NCBI RefSeq assembly: GCF_002386445.1
Contig: NZ_DGIR01000027.1
Coordinates: 62,001-126,000 of the forward strand
DNA: 64,000 nucleotides
Source of the DNA: Pseudomonas sp. UBA4617
GTDB taxonomy: Bacteria; Pseudomonadota; Gammaproteobacteria; Pseudomonadales; Pseudomonadaceae
Direction: 5' to 3'
Below, in pieces: positions 53,336-61,904 of this stretch (position 1 is its first letter; every line of letters starts with the position of its first letter). Under the pieces are notes generated by a model that saw only the letters and a list, made by a program, of their open reading frames with translations, was not told the origin of the DNA and ran no database searches. Both the position numbers and the translations under genes were made by a program.

Positions 53336-55309
53336 ATGTTCGGAAAACTGACCTGGGATGCCATCCCCTTCGGCGAGCCCATCATCATGTACACGCTGGC
53401 GGTGGTCGGGCTGATCGGCATCGGCGGCATCGGCGCAATCAGCTACAAGCGCAAGTGGACGTACCTGTGGCGGGAATGGTTCACCTCGGTCGACCACAAG
53501 CGCATCGGCGTGATGTACATCGTGGTCGCCCTGGTGATGCTGCTGCGCGGCTTCGCCGATGCGCTGATGATGCGCACCCAGCAGGCCATGGCCGCCGACG
53601 GCTCGCCGGGCTACCTGCCACCGGAGCACTACGACCAGATCTTCACCGCCCACGGGGTGATCATGATCTTCTTCATGGCCATGCCGTTCGTGGTCGGCCT
53701 GATGAACATCGTGGTGCCGTTGCAGATCGGCGCCCGCGACGTGGCCTATCCGTTCCTCAACGCGGTCAGCTTCTGGCTGTTCGTTGCCGGCGCCCTGCTG
53801 GTCAACATTTCCCTCGGCATCGGCGAGTTCGCCCGTACCGGCTGGGTCGCCTACCCGCCGTTGTCCGGCATCGGCTACAGCCCGGGCGTCGGCGTGGACT
53901 ACTACATCTGGTCGCTACAGATATCCGGCATCGGCACCTTGCTCACGGGCCTGAACTTCTTCGTCACCATTCTCAAGATGCGCACCACCGGAATGACCCT
54001 GTTCCGCATGCCGGTGTTCACCTGGACCGTGCTGTGCACCTCGATCCTGATCCTGGCGGCCTTCCCCATCCTTACTGCGACGTTGTTCATGCTCACCCTG
54101 GACCGCTACCTGGGCATGCACTTCTTCACCAACGAACTGGGCGGCAACCCGATGATGTACATCAACCTCATCTGGGCCTGGGGCCACCCGGAGGTGTACA
54201 TCCTGATCCTGCCGGCCTTCGGCATCTTCTCCGAAGTGGCCTCGACCTTTTCGCGCAAGCGCCTGTTCGGCTACTACTCGCTGGTGTGGGCGACCATCGT
54301 CATCACCGTACTGTCGTTCATCGTCTGGGTGCACCACTTCTTCACCATGGGCGCCGGGCCCAATGTCAACGCGTTCTTCGGCATCATGACCATGATCATC
54401 GCCGTGCCGACCGGGGTGAAGATCTTCACCTGGCTGTTCACCATGTACCGGGGGCGGGTGCGCTTCGAAACGCCGATGCTGTGGACCGTGGGTTTCATCG
54501 TCACCTTCAGCATCGGCGGCATGACCGGCGTACTGCTCGCCGTGCCGGGTGCCGACTTCCTGCTTCACAACAGCCTGTTCCTGATCGCGCATTTCCATAA
54601 CGTGATCATTGGCGGCGCAGTGTTCGGCTACCTGTGCGGCCTCACCTACTGGTTCCCCAAGGCCTTCGGCTTCAAGCTCTACGACCCGCTGGGCCGTGCG
54701 GCGTTCTGGTGCTGGCTGGTCGGTTTCTATTGCGCCTTCATGCCATCGTACTTCCTTGGCTTCATGGGCATGACCCGGCGGCTGAACCACTTCGACGTGC
54801 CGGAGTGGCGGCCGTTGTTGCTACTGGAGATGCTCGGCGTGCTGATCATCCTGTGCGGTGTGGCCTGCCAGGTCATGCAGCTGGTGGTGAGCATCCGCAA
54901 GCGCCACGAAAACCGCGACCACACCGGCGACCCGTGGGACGGCCGGACCCTGGAATGGGCCACCGCCTCGCCGCCACCGTTCTACAACTTCGCCGAGCAG
55001 CCCGTGGTACATGGCATCGATGCCTATTGGGGGATGAAGGAGAAAGGCGTGAAAACCCTGGTGGAGGCAGACTTCCGCAAGATCCACATGCCATGCAACA
55101 CCAGCCTCGGCGTGGTGCTCGGGGCCCTCGCCACGGTGATGGGCTTTGCCCTGGTCTGGCACATCTGGTGGCTGGTCATCGTCAGCCTGTTGGCCACGCT
55201 GGCGACGCTGGTGGTGCGCAGCTATGACCAGCACACCGAGTACTACGTGTCGGCCGAGGAAGTCGAGCGCGTGGAAACCGAACGGCGCCAACTGCTGGCG
55301 GAGGCCTGA
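53336..55309 (+). CDS. cyoB: Cytochrome bo3 quinol oxidase subunit I
   Basis: 657 residues, the haem-copper catalytic subunit. Visible ligands: HGVIMIFFMAMP (low-spin haem His), WGHPEVYI (CuB His and cross-linked Tyr), WVHHFFTMG (CuB His pair), HFHNVIIGG (haem His residues). NELGGNPMMYINLIW is conserved. It reduces oxygen to water and pumps protons. Confidence 0.96.
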   Translation: MFGKLTWDAIPFGEPIIMYTLAVVGLIGIGGIGAISYKRKWTYLWREWFTSVDHKRIGVMYIVVALVMLLRGFADALMMRTQQAMAADGSPGYLPPEHYDQIFTAHGVIMIFFMAMPFVVGLMNIVVPLQIGARDVAYPFLNAVSFWLFVAGALLVNISLGIGEFARTGWVAYPPLSGIGYSPGVGVDYYIWSLQISGIGTLLTGLNFFVTILKMRTTGMTLFRMPVFTWTVLCTSILILAAFPILTATLFMLTLDRYLGMHFFTNELGGNPMMYINLIWAWGHPEVYILILPAFGIFSEVASTFSRKRLFGYYSLVWATIVITVLSFIVWVHHFFTMGAGPNVNAFFGIMTMIIAVPTGVKIFTWLFTMYRGRVRFETPMLWTVGFIVTFSIGGMTGVLLAVPGADFLLHNSLFLIAHFHNVIIGGAVFGYLCGLTYWFPKAFGFKLYDPLGRAAFWCWLVGFYCAFMPSYFLGFMGMTRRLNHFDVPEWRPLLLLEMLGVLIILCGVACQVMQLVVSIRKRHENRDHTGDPWDGRTLEWATASPPPFYNFAEQPVVHGIDAYWGMKEKGVKTLVEADFRKIHMPCNTSLGVVLGALATVMGFALVWHIWWLVIVSLLATLATLVVRSYDQHTEYYVSAEEVERVETERRQLLAEA

Positions 55310-55312
55310 GCC

Positions 55313-55924
55313 ATGTCCCCTATCGTGCTGCAAGAAACCGCCCATCAGCAAGAGCAAGGCTACGAGGATGCCGGTTCCCTGAGCCTGTTCGGCTTCTGGG
55401 TGTACCTGATGACCGACTGCATCCTCTTCGCCACGCTGTTTGCCACCTACGCCGTGCTCGGCCAGGCGGTGGCCGGCGGGCCGAGCGCGGCGGACATCTT
55501 CGAGCTGCCGTATGTACTGGTCGAAACCTTCCTCTTGCTGTTAAGCAGCATCAGCTACGGCTACGCCATGCTGGCCAACCACCGCAAGGACAAACGCCGG
55601 GTGCTGCAGTGGCTCGGGGTGACCTTCCTGCTCGGCCTGGGCTTCATCGCCATGGAACTCAACGAATTCCACCACCTGATCGCCGAAGGCGCCGGCCCGC
55701 AGCGCAGTGCATTCCTGACCGGCTTCTTCACCCTGGTTGGTACCCATGGCCTGCATGTGCTGGTCGGCCTGATATGGATGGCCTTGCTGATGATCCAGGT
55801 GCAGCAACGCGGCCTGTGCTGCGTCAACTCCACACGCCTGAGCTGCCTGAGCCTGTTCTGGCACTTCCTCGACATCGTGTGGGTGTGCGTGTTTACCGTC
55901 GTCTACCTGTTCGGGGTGATCTGA
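55313..55924 (+). CDS. cyoC: Cytochrome bo3 quinol oxidase subunit III
   Basis: 203 residues, five membrane segments, with FGFWVYLMTDCILFATLFAT, MELNEFHHLIAEGAGPQRSA and WHFLDIVWVCVFTVVYLFGV, typical of CyoC. It starts 3 bases after cyoB; its stop overlaps the cyoD start (TGATG). Confidence 0.94.
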   Translation: MSPIVLQETAHQQEQGYEDAGSLSLFGFWVYLMTDCILFATLFATYAVLGQAVAGGPSAADIFELPYVLVETFLLLLSSISYGYAMLANHRKDKRRVLQWLGVTFLLGLGFIAMELNEFHHLIAEGAGPQRSAFLTGFFTLVGTHGLHVLVGLIWMALLMIQVQQRGLCCVNSTRLSCLSLFWHFLDIVWVCVFTVVYLFGVI

Positions 55925-56262
55925 TGTCCAGTGAAAGCCAGGTCCACAGCAGTGCCGGTGCCAGCCAGAGCAGCCATCAATCCTACAACGTGGGTTTCCT
56001 GCTGGCCGCCATCCTCACCCTCGTGCCCTTCGCGCTGGCCATGTACCCCAGCCTGCCGCGCCATCTCACATTTCTGCTGGTGACGGTCTGCGCCGTGGTG
56101 CAGATCCTCGTGCACATGCTGTTCTTCCTGCACCTGAGCACGGCACGGGAACAACGCTGGAACCTGGTGGCGCTGGTGTTCACGGTGGTGATCATCGTGC
56201 TGCTGGTAGGGCTGTCGTTGTGGATCATGTACTACGTGCACGCCAACATGCTGGGTCTGTAG
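55924..56262 (+). CDS. cyoD: Cytochrome bo3 quinol oxidase subunit IV
   Basis: 112 residues, three membrane helices (YNVGFLLAAILTLVPFALAM, LLVTVCAVVQILVHMLFFLH, LVALVFTVVIIVLLVGLSLW). CyoD helps assembly of the CuB site. The usual next gene, cyoE (haem O synthase), is missing: an MscS gene follows instead. Confidence 0.92.
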   Translation: MSSESQVHSSAGASQSSHQSYNVGFLLAAILTLVPFALAMYPSLPRHLTFLLVTVCAVVQILVHMLFFLHLSTAREQRWNLVALVFTVVIIVLLVGLSLWIMYYVHANMLGL

Positions 56263-56307
56263 GCCCGGCCCCTTTCACCCGACCCTGACGGAAGGAGGCA
56301 AGCCCTC

Positions 56308-57432
56308 ATGAGTGATCGCATCATCGCACTGTTCGCCGAGACCACGCTGTTCGGCATTTCCATCCTCAACCTGTTGCTGGCATTGGCCGTTGCCATCGTC
56401 ACGTTCCTGGTCGCGCGGGCGGCCATCAGCTTCGTGCTGCGCCGTGTCAGGCGCTGGTCCGAACACGACGGCGTACTGAGCCAGGTGCTGGCCAAGGTCC
56501 TCGCGGGCACCAGCAATTTCCTCTTGCTGCTTGCCTCGCTGCTGGTCGGCCTGAGCATGCTCGACCTGCCCGAGCGTTGGCTGACGCGGGTCGGCAGCCT
56601 GTGGTTCGTGGTCGCGGCGTTGCAGATCGGGTTGTGGGCCAACCGCGCCATCGGCCTGGGCCTGAGCCGCTACTTCACGCGGCACAGCAGCAGTGGGCTG
56701 AACCAGGGCAGCGCGCTGGCCACCTTGTCGGCCTGGGGCGCCCGGGTATTGCTGTGGTCCGTGGTCCTGCTGGCGATGCTGTCCAACCTGGGCGTCAATA
56801 TCACCGCCTTCGTCGCCAGCCTGGGCGTGGGCGGCATCGCCGTCGCGCTGGCGGTGCAGAACATTCTCGGTGACCTGTTCGCCTCGTTGTCGATCGCCGT
56901 GGACAAGCCCTTCGAAGTGGGCGACTTCATCGTCATCGGCCCGCTGGCCGGCACGGTGGAACACGTCGGGCTGAAGACCACGCGCATCCGCAGCCTGGGT
57001 GGCGAGCAGATCGTGATGGCCAACGCCAGCATGATCAGCAGCACCATCCAGAACTACAAACGCCTGCAGGAGCGGCGCATCGTGTTCGAGTTCGGCCTGT
57101 CCTACGACACGCCCACCGAGGCGGTGAAGAAGGCGCCGGCGATCGTCGAGGAAGCCATCAAGGCGCAGGACCAGGTCCGCTTCGATCGCGCTCACCTGCG
57201 CGGCTTCGGCAAGGAAGCGCTGGAGTTCGAGTGCGTGTACATCGTCAAGGACCCAGGTTACAACCTGTACATGGACATCCAGCAGGCCATCAATTTCCAC
57301 CTGCTCGAGCGCTTCTCGAAAATCGGCGCCCAGTTTGCCGTACCGGTGCGCGCCATCAAGGTCACTGCCCTGCCGGAAGAAGCCCGTACCCAGGGGCAAG
57401 GCCGCGGGAGCCTGGGTATTCGTGGAGCATGA
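56308..57432 (+). CDS. MscS-family mechanosensitive channel
   Basis: 374 residues. Membrane helices at the N-terminus, then the pore helix and beta domain: VNITAFVASLGVGGIAVALA, VQNILGDLFASLSIAVDKPF and EVGDFIVIGPLAGTVEHVGL are MscS signatures. The C-terminal domain is RIVFEFGLSYDTPTEAVK. It releases solutes on osmotic down-shock. A GAAGGAGG site precedes the ATG. Confidence 0.9.
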   Translation: MSDRIIALFAETTLFGISILNLLLALAVAIVTFLVARAAISFVLRRVRRWSEHDGVLSQVLAKVLAGTSNFLLLLASLLVGLSMLDLPERWLTRVGSLWFVVAALQIGLWANRAIGLGLSRYFTRHSSSGLNQGSALATLSAWGARVLLWSVVLLAMLSNLGVNITAFVASLGVGGIAVALAVQNILGDLFASLSIAVDKPFEVGDFIVIGPLAGTVEHVGLKTTRIRSLGGEQIVMANASMISSTIQNYKRLQERRIVFEFGLSYDTPTEAVKKAPAIVEEAIKAQDQVRFDRAHLRGFGKEALEFECVYIVKDPGYNLYMDIQQAINFHLLERFSKIGAQFAVPVRAIKVTALPEEARTQGQGRGSLGIRGA

Positions 57433-57466
57433 AGGGGCATCCTGCCCCATTCATGCAGCCTGAGGT

Positions 57467-57685
57467 TCAGGGCTGCTGGTAATGGCCCGGCGAAGTGCCG
57501 GGCTGGTGCTCGTGTTCCAGGCGCTGGACCTGCACATCGGTGAAAGAAGTTGCCTCGTTGCGGTGCAAGCCTTGCAGGTAATCACGCGCAGCCTCCCTGC
57601 TCAGGTCTTCTTCGTCACTGCGCAACTCGCAGGTGCCCGGTTGGTTGTCGAGAATGTAGCTGATCAGGTACAGGTACTTGGCCAT
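57467..57685 (-). CDS. Small protein of unknown function
   Basis: 72 residues, start MAKYLYLISYILDNQPGTCE, with DLSREAARDYLQGLHRNEAT and a Gln/His-rich tail. An AGGAG site is 9 bases before the ATG at 57685. Longer frames upstream were rejected. No family recognised. Confidence 0.6.
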   Translation of the reverse strand: MAKYLYLISYILDNQPGTCELRSDEEDLSREAARDYLQGLHRNEATSFTDVQVQRLEHEHQPGTSPGHYQQP

Positions 57686-57966
57686 CGGAAGAACTCCTAC
57701 TGGGCTGGATGTAAACGGACGACGCACTGGGTTGATCCGGGGGCGGGCGATTCCGTTCAACAGCGATGACGGCTGGCCGCAAAACATCCGTTGCGGCGCA
57801 GGAAGGCACCGACTGCGCCGGTGATACGCGGCCATGCCCGCTGCCACCTGGCTTGTGCACGCCTTTGGCGCCGCAGCATCGGCTGCCATCCGTCGAGTGG
57901 TTCGACCGTTCCAGCCCGTACGGGCCTCACAACAGTACCTATCACTGGAACGGAGAGGTACTTGAA

Positions 57967-58476
57967 ATGGCAACGGTACAAGACAACCTGCTGGACTGGC
58001 TGCGCGACGCCCATGCCATGGAGCAACAGGCCGAAAGCATGCTCAAGGGCCAGGCCGAGCGCCTCGAGCACTACCCGCAGCTCAAGGCCCGTATCGTGCA
58101 GCACATCGAAGAAACCCAGGGCCAGCAACGTCTGCTGCTGGAATGCATCGAGCGGCTGGGTGGCAGCACATCCACCCTCAAGGACCTGGCCGGCAAGCTC
58201 ATGGCATTCGGCCAGGCCGTCGGGGGTATGGTCATGAGTGATGAAGTGGTCAAGGGCGCCATGTCGGGCTACGTGTTCGAGAACATGGAGATCGCCTCTT
58301 ATACGGTCCTGATCGAAGCCGCCGAGGCGGCTGGCGACAACGCCACGGCCGAGGCATGCAGGTCAATTCTGAAAGAAGAGGAAGCCATGGCCCAGTGGCT
58401 GAAGGAGCACCTGCCAGAAATCACCCGGGCGTTCCTGGCTCGCTCCGCCGACCCGGATGCCGAAGCCAAACGCTAG
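57967..58476 (+). CDS. DUF892 / YciE-YciF ferritin-like protein
   Basis: 169 residues, four-helix bundle. LLDWLRDAHAMEQQAESMLK, HIEETQGQQRLLLECIERLG, ENMEIASYTVLIEAAEAAGD and ILKEEEAMAQWLKEHLPE carry the Glu/His metal ligands of the YciF family, induced by stress in enterics. A GGAGAGG site precedes the ATG. Confidence 0.88.
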   Translation: MATVQDNLLDWLRDAHAMEQQAESMLKGQAERLEHYPQLKARIVQHIEETQGQQRLLLECIERLGGSTSTLKDLAGKLMAFGQAVGGMVMSDEVVKGAMSGYVFENMEIASYTVLIEAAEAAGDNATAEACRSILKEEEAMAQWLKEHLPEITRAFLARSADPDAEAKR

Positions 58477-58519
58477 AAAGGGCCCGCAGCGGATCGCATG
58501 AGCCGTTGCGGGGTTTCCA

Positions 58520-59398
58520 TTACAGCGGCTCGTCACCGTTGACTTTGCCCAGTTCTGCCCCGGTCAGGGGCTGCAACTCGGGGTTGGACAGGGTTCTGGC
58601 CTTCATCGCTTCGGCCGCAGCCGCCGACTGCTCGTCGAGCCGCACCGTCGCCATGCCGTCGCCACCGTCCACCGCCGGCTCGGGCTGGTCGACATAGATC
58701 CAATCCTGGCCCTCGTTCCATGAGCCACGCATCTCGCCGCCGTGGGACATGTTGAAATAGGTGCGGTTGACCTCCGGGTCGCCAGGCAGCTTGCCTTGCG
58801 GGAAGTTCGGCTGAATCGAGTGCAAGGCTTTTTCGAACGACAACTGGTGAGCGATTTCACGGCTCATCAGGAAGCCCAACGCATCCTTGATACCCGGGTC
58901 GTCGGTGACATTGATCAAGCGTTCATAGACGATCTTCGCCCTGGCCTCTGCGGCAATGTTGGAACGCAGGTCCGCCGTCGGTTCGCCGATAGTATCGATG
59001 TAAGCTGCGGTCCAGGGTATGCCACCGGAGTTGACCAGCGCTGCACCACCGCCATACAACAGGCTGGTGATATGTGAGTCGTTGCCGGCCCCGGTCAACG
59101 ACCGGTACAACTCGCCTTCGGCCTCTACCCCTTCGGCCAGACGCCCCCTGGCGCCCTTGTTCAGCATCACCACGATCGAGCCGATGATCTCCAGGTGGCT
59201 CAGCTCTTCGGTGGCAATGTCGAACAGCATGTCCTTGCGTCCCGGGTCATCCTCGGTCACCGCCTGGGTGAAGTAGCGCATCGCTGCGGCCAGTTCGCCC
59301 TGCGGGCCGCCGAACTGCTCCAGCAGCAGGTTCGCCAGGCCGGGGTTCGGCTCGGCGACGCGCACCGTATACTGCAGTCGCTTGTTGTGCATGAACAT
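58520..59398 (-). CDS. Manganese (non-haem) catalase
   Basis: 292 residues. Dimanganese ligands are visible in FDIATEELSHLEIIGSIVVM and EARAKIVYERL and SREIAHQLSFEKAL. It breaks down hydrogen peroxide. The ATG at 59398 (MFMHNKRLQY) has GAGG upstream; a TTG two codons earlier is not needed. The C-terminal extension after GGDGMATV is typical. Confidence 0.92.
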   Translation of the reverse strand: MFMHNKRLQYTVRVAEPNPGLANLLLEQFGGPQGELAAAMRYFTQAVTEDDPGRKDMLFDIATEELSHLEIIGSIVVMLNKGARGRLAEGVEAEGELYRSLTGAGNDSHITSLLYGGGAALVNSGGIPWTAAYIDTIGEPTADLRSNIAAEARAKIVYERLINVTDDPGIKDALGFLMSREIAHQLSFEKALHSIQPNFPQGKLPGDPEVNRTYFNMSHGGEMRGSWNEGQDWIYVDQPEPAVDGGDGMATVRLDEQSAAAAEAMKARTLSNPELQPLTGAELGKVNGDEPL

Positions 59399-59458
59399 TG
59401 GCAAATCCTCATCAGCGTGCCGGGGCGGCCATGGCCGCCCCGGTCAGTTCAACGGTGA

Positions 59459-59878
59459 TCAGCGGTTGTCATCGCTGTTGCGGCCACCGCCATGGCTGTG
59501 CTGGCCGCCTTTGCGACCGGCTTCGGAGGCTTTCTCGCGGTCATTGGCAAAATTGCCGCCGGAGGCTTGCCCGCCCTTCTGGCCTGCCTCGGAGGCACGT
59601 TCAGGATCGTTCTTGAAATTGCCGCCGGACATTTGCCCGCCTTTGTGGCCGGCCTCCGCAGCGCGCTCAGGATCGTTCTTGAAATTGCCACCGGACATCT
59701 GCCCGCCTTTGTGGCCGGCTTCAGCCGCGCGTTCAGGGTCGTTCTTGAAATTGCCACCCGACGCCTGCCCGCCCTTGTGACCCGCTTCCGATGCCTTCTC
59801 GCGGTCGTTGGCGAAATTACCAGGGTTGCTGTTGGCGCTACCGCCCTGGTTGCTGCGTTTGTCGTCGTTGTTAGCCAT
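59459..59878 (-). CDS. KGG-repeat general-stress protein (con-10 family)
   Basis: 139 residues, strongly hydrophilic. Five tandem 22-residue repeats start at residues 21, 43, 65, 87 and 109, each NF-x-ND-x-E+A-x-EAG-x-KGGQ-x-S-GG. Such proteins are disordered, hydrophilin-like, and induced by osmotic stress or in stationary phase in many bacteria. The first and last repeat read NFANDREKASEAG, the middle ones NFKNDPERA-x-EAG. Confidence 0.88.
   Translation of the reverse strand: MANNDDKRSNQGGSANSNPGNFANDREKASEAGHKGGQASGGNFKNDPERAAEAGHKGGQMSGGNFKNDPERAAEAGHKGGQMSGGNFKNDPERASEAGQKGGQASGGNFANDREKASEAGRKGGQHSHGGGRNSDDNR
59501..59818 (-). repeat. Five tandem 66-base coding repeats
   Basis: The DNA under the KGG repeats (residues 21-126; the last copy lacks its end) has a strict 66-base period. 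Middle copies differ by a few synonymous changes. Such arrays can expand or contract by slippage. Confidence 0.85.
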
Positions 59879-59896
59879 GATGGTTCACCTCATGTG

Positions 59897-59922
59897 GTTA
59901 ACACAGGTTGGTCTGTGTTCAC
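59897..59922. promoter_or_regulatory. 10-bp inverted repeat in the KGG gene leader
   Basis: GTTAACACAG at 59897-59906 and CTGTGTTCAC at 59913-59922 form a near-perfect inverted repeat (one mismatch, 6-base spacer) that ends 18 bases upstream of the KGG start. It could be an operator or an mRNA hairpin. Confidence 0.4.
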
Positions 59923-60223
59923 TAAATGACCGAAGGCAAACGCTGCAGGGTGAAAGTGTTTTCACTATCGCTGACGAAATGCTTTAAGCACTTGGGCACA
60001 AGATATTCGGGCTAACAAACCCTCTGCCGGGTATTGCTGCAGGTCTGCATCCGAGGTGCCAATTGTTTGCAAGCGTCAGGTCGCGGACAGCTGCTTGCCC
60101 AGGCGCGTGAAGCAGAAGCTCGAGTTCCACCCTATGAAGCTGCAAGTGTTGGCTACCGCGCGGTAGCCAGGGAGGCAGGCACCGGCCATGGCCGATGCCA
60201 TGAGACGGTGCACGCTGGAGCCG
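59923..60223. other. Intergenic stretch before the KGG gene
   Basis: Between the KGG leader and the xth stop. It contains a perfect 18-base palindrome GGCTACCGCGCGGTAGCC at 60151-60168, which could act as a terminator for xth but has no T-run. No gene was recognised. Confidence 0.45.
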
Positions 60224-61021
60224 CTAGGTCTGCCGGCGCCGCGTGCCCAGTTCGATCCATGTTGGCGCATGGTCGCTGGCCTTGGCTTCGTTACGCACCC
60301 AGGCATCGACACCCGCGCGCTTCAGGTATGGCGCCAGATCAGGGTTGAGCAACAGGTGGTCGATACGCAGGCCGGCGTTGCGCGCCCAGTGGTTGCGGAA
60401 ATAATCCCAGAAGGTGTAGATCCGCTCGTCCGGATACAGCTGGCGGATGGCATCGACCCAGCCCTGGCCCAGCAAACGGGCGAAGCACGCCCGCGACTCC
60501 GGCTGCAGTAGCGCATCCTTCAACCAGGAGCGCGGATTGTAGATATCCATGTCGGTGGGGACGACATTGAAATCACCCGCCATCACCGTAGGGTGGCCAT
60601 TGCCGTGCAAACCCTGGGCATGCTGGATCAGGCATTCGAACCAACGCAGCTTGTAATCGAATTTCGGCCCCGGTTGCGGGTTGCCGTTCGGCAGGTAGAG
60701 GCATGCCACCAGCACCCCATGCACTGCCGCTTCCAGATAGCGGCTTTGCGTGTCGTCCTCCATGCCTGGCAGGCCACGACGCACCTCCAGCGGCTCGCTG
60801 CCCCGCGCCAGAATGGCCACGCCGTTCCACGACGGCTGGCCCTGGTAGACACAGCCATACCCCGCCGCCTCTAGCGCCTGCCGGGGAAACTGCTGATCCG
60901 CCGCCTTGAGTTCCTGCAGGCAGGCGATATCCGGCTGTTCCCGTTCCAGCCAGGCCAGCAACGCCGGCAGGCGGCTGCGAATGCCATTGATGTTGAAGGT
61001 GGCGATCTTCAGCGCTTTCAT
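60224..61021 (-). CDS. xth: Exodeoxyribonuclease III / AP endonuclease
   Basis: 265 residues. Catalytic residues are visible: NINGIRSR, CLQELKA (Glu metal ligand), GDFNVVPTD (Asp/Asn), RIDHLLLN and SDHAPTW (His). It cuts abasic sites and resects 3' ends. It is coupled to an upstream small gene (ATGA at 61018-61021). Pseudomonads carry more than one xth, so this is probably the accessory copy. Confidence 0.92.
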   Translation of the reverse strand: MKALKIATFNINGIRSRLPALLAWLEREQPDIACLQELKAADQQFPRQALEAAGYGCVYQGQPSWNGVAILARGSEPLEVRRGLPGMEDDTQSRYLEAAVHGVLVACLYLPNGNPQPGPKFDYKLRWFECLIQHAQGLHGNGHPTVMAGDFNVVPTDMDIYNPRSWLKDALLQPESRACFARLLGQGWVDAIRQLYPDERIYTFWDYFRNHWARNAGLRIDHLLLNPDLAPYLKRAGVDAWVRNEAKASDHAPTWIELGTRRRQT

Positions 61022-61260
61022 GCGTCGGGGTCACTGACATGCGCCTGCACGGCATCTTCCAGGGCGTGCACGTGGGCATCGTCGGCCAGTGCCTTGAGTG
61101 CCAGCCAGTCGTCCCAGTCAATGGCGCCGTCGTCGCGCAAGGCTTCGGCGGTGCGCACCAGTTCATGGTGGTAGGCATCCGGTGACTCGCGCCGGTAGCT
61201 GATGTCGTCGTACTGGGCGTACCAGGCCGCAAGCTCGGGGATGCTGCGTTCAATGCTCAT
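61018..61260 (-). CDS. Small protein upstream of xth
   Basis: 80 residues, start MSIERSIPELAAWYAQYDDI, followed by RRESPDAYHHELVRTAEALR. All-helical, acidic. Probably unrelated in fold to xth but co-transcribed. Longer frame to 61290 was not chosen. Resembles in style the small protein at 44077-44328 (helix with HHE). No family recognised. Confidence 0.65.
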   Translation of the reverse strand: MSIERSIPELAAWYAQYDDISYRRESPDAYHHELVRTAEALRDDGAIDWDDWLALKALADDAHVHALEDAVQAHVSDPDA

Positions 61261-61419
61261 CAGGGGAGCCCTCCACTGTACCCTTTGCATGTAAGAGCCC
61301 CCTCATCGCGCGACGTTCAACTTCAGCGCGGCATACCGTGCGTCCCAGGCCAGCTGAAAAAAACAACTTCCCGGTTGCTGTCACGGTCCCAAGCTACAGG
61401 CGCACCTGGAGACCAGACC

Positions 61420-61827
61420 ATGAAATTCGCTCAATTCTGCCAATGGCTGTCCAACCACGCCGGACGCCCTCGGACATTCCTCATCGCGCTGCTGCTCATC
61501 GTCACATGGGGCATTACCGGGCCCTGGTTCCATTACAACGATACCTGGCAGCTGATCATCAATACCTCCACCACCATCATCACGTTCCTGATGGTGTTCC
61601 TGATCCAGAACACCCAGAACCGCGACAACGACATCATCCACGTCAAGCTCGACGAGCTGATTCGTGCGACAAAGCACACAGAGATGTCGGTACTCGACCT
61701 GGAGGACATGGACAGCAAGACGCTGCAGGCACTACGCAAGGAGTACCGTGCCCTGGCTGAACGCGACCGGGGCGAAGGCCTGCACCTCGACGCCGAGTCG
61801 AAGGAACAGCGTGACCAGCAACGCTAG
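61420..61827 (+). CDS. Low-affinity iron permease family protein
   Basis: 135 residues with two membrane helices (TFLIALLLIVTWGITGPWFH, WQLIINTSTTIITFLMVFLI), then the family signature IQNTQNRDNDIIHVKLDELI. Named after yeast Fet4-like domains, though small bacterial members are not proven iron carriers. A GGAG site is 8 bases upstream. Confidence 0.88.
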   Translation: MKFAQFCQWLSNHAGRPRTFLIALLLIVTWGITGPWFHYNDTWQLIINTSTTIITFLMVFLIQNTQNRDNDIIHVKLDELIRATKHTEMSVLDLEDMDSKTLQALRKEYRALAERDRGEGLHLDAESKEQRDQQR

Positions 61828-61904
61828 GGCGCGGTCATGCGGGTGAAACTTTCACCCGGCGCGCCAAGTCCAGACCCCTATCGATGACAGCCCGGGAGAC
61901 GAGC

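Noticed and set aside
59501..59818. Tandem 66-base repeats as a CRISPR array
   Set aside because: The repeats are contiguous and in frame within a protein; there are no unique spacers or cas genes.
60151..60168. Perfect palindrome GGCTACCGCGCGGTAGCC as an intrinsic terminator
   Set aside because: No T-run on either strand, so it is only mentioned under the intergenic region.
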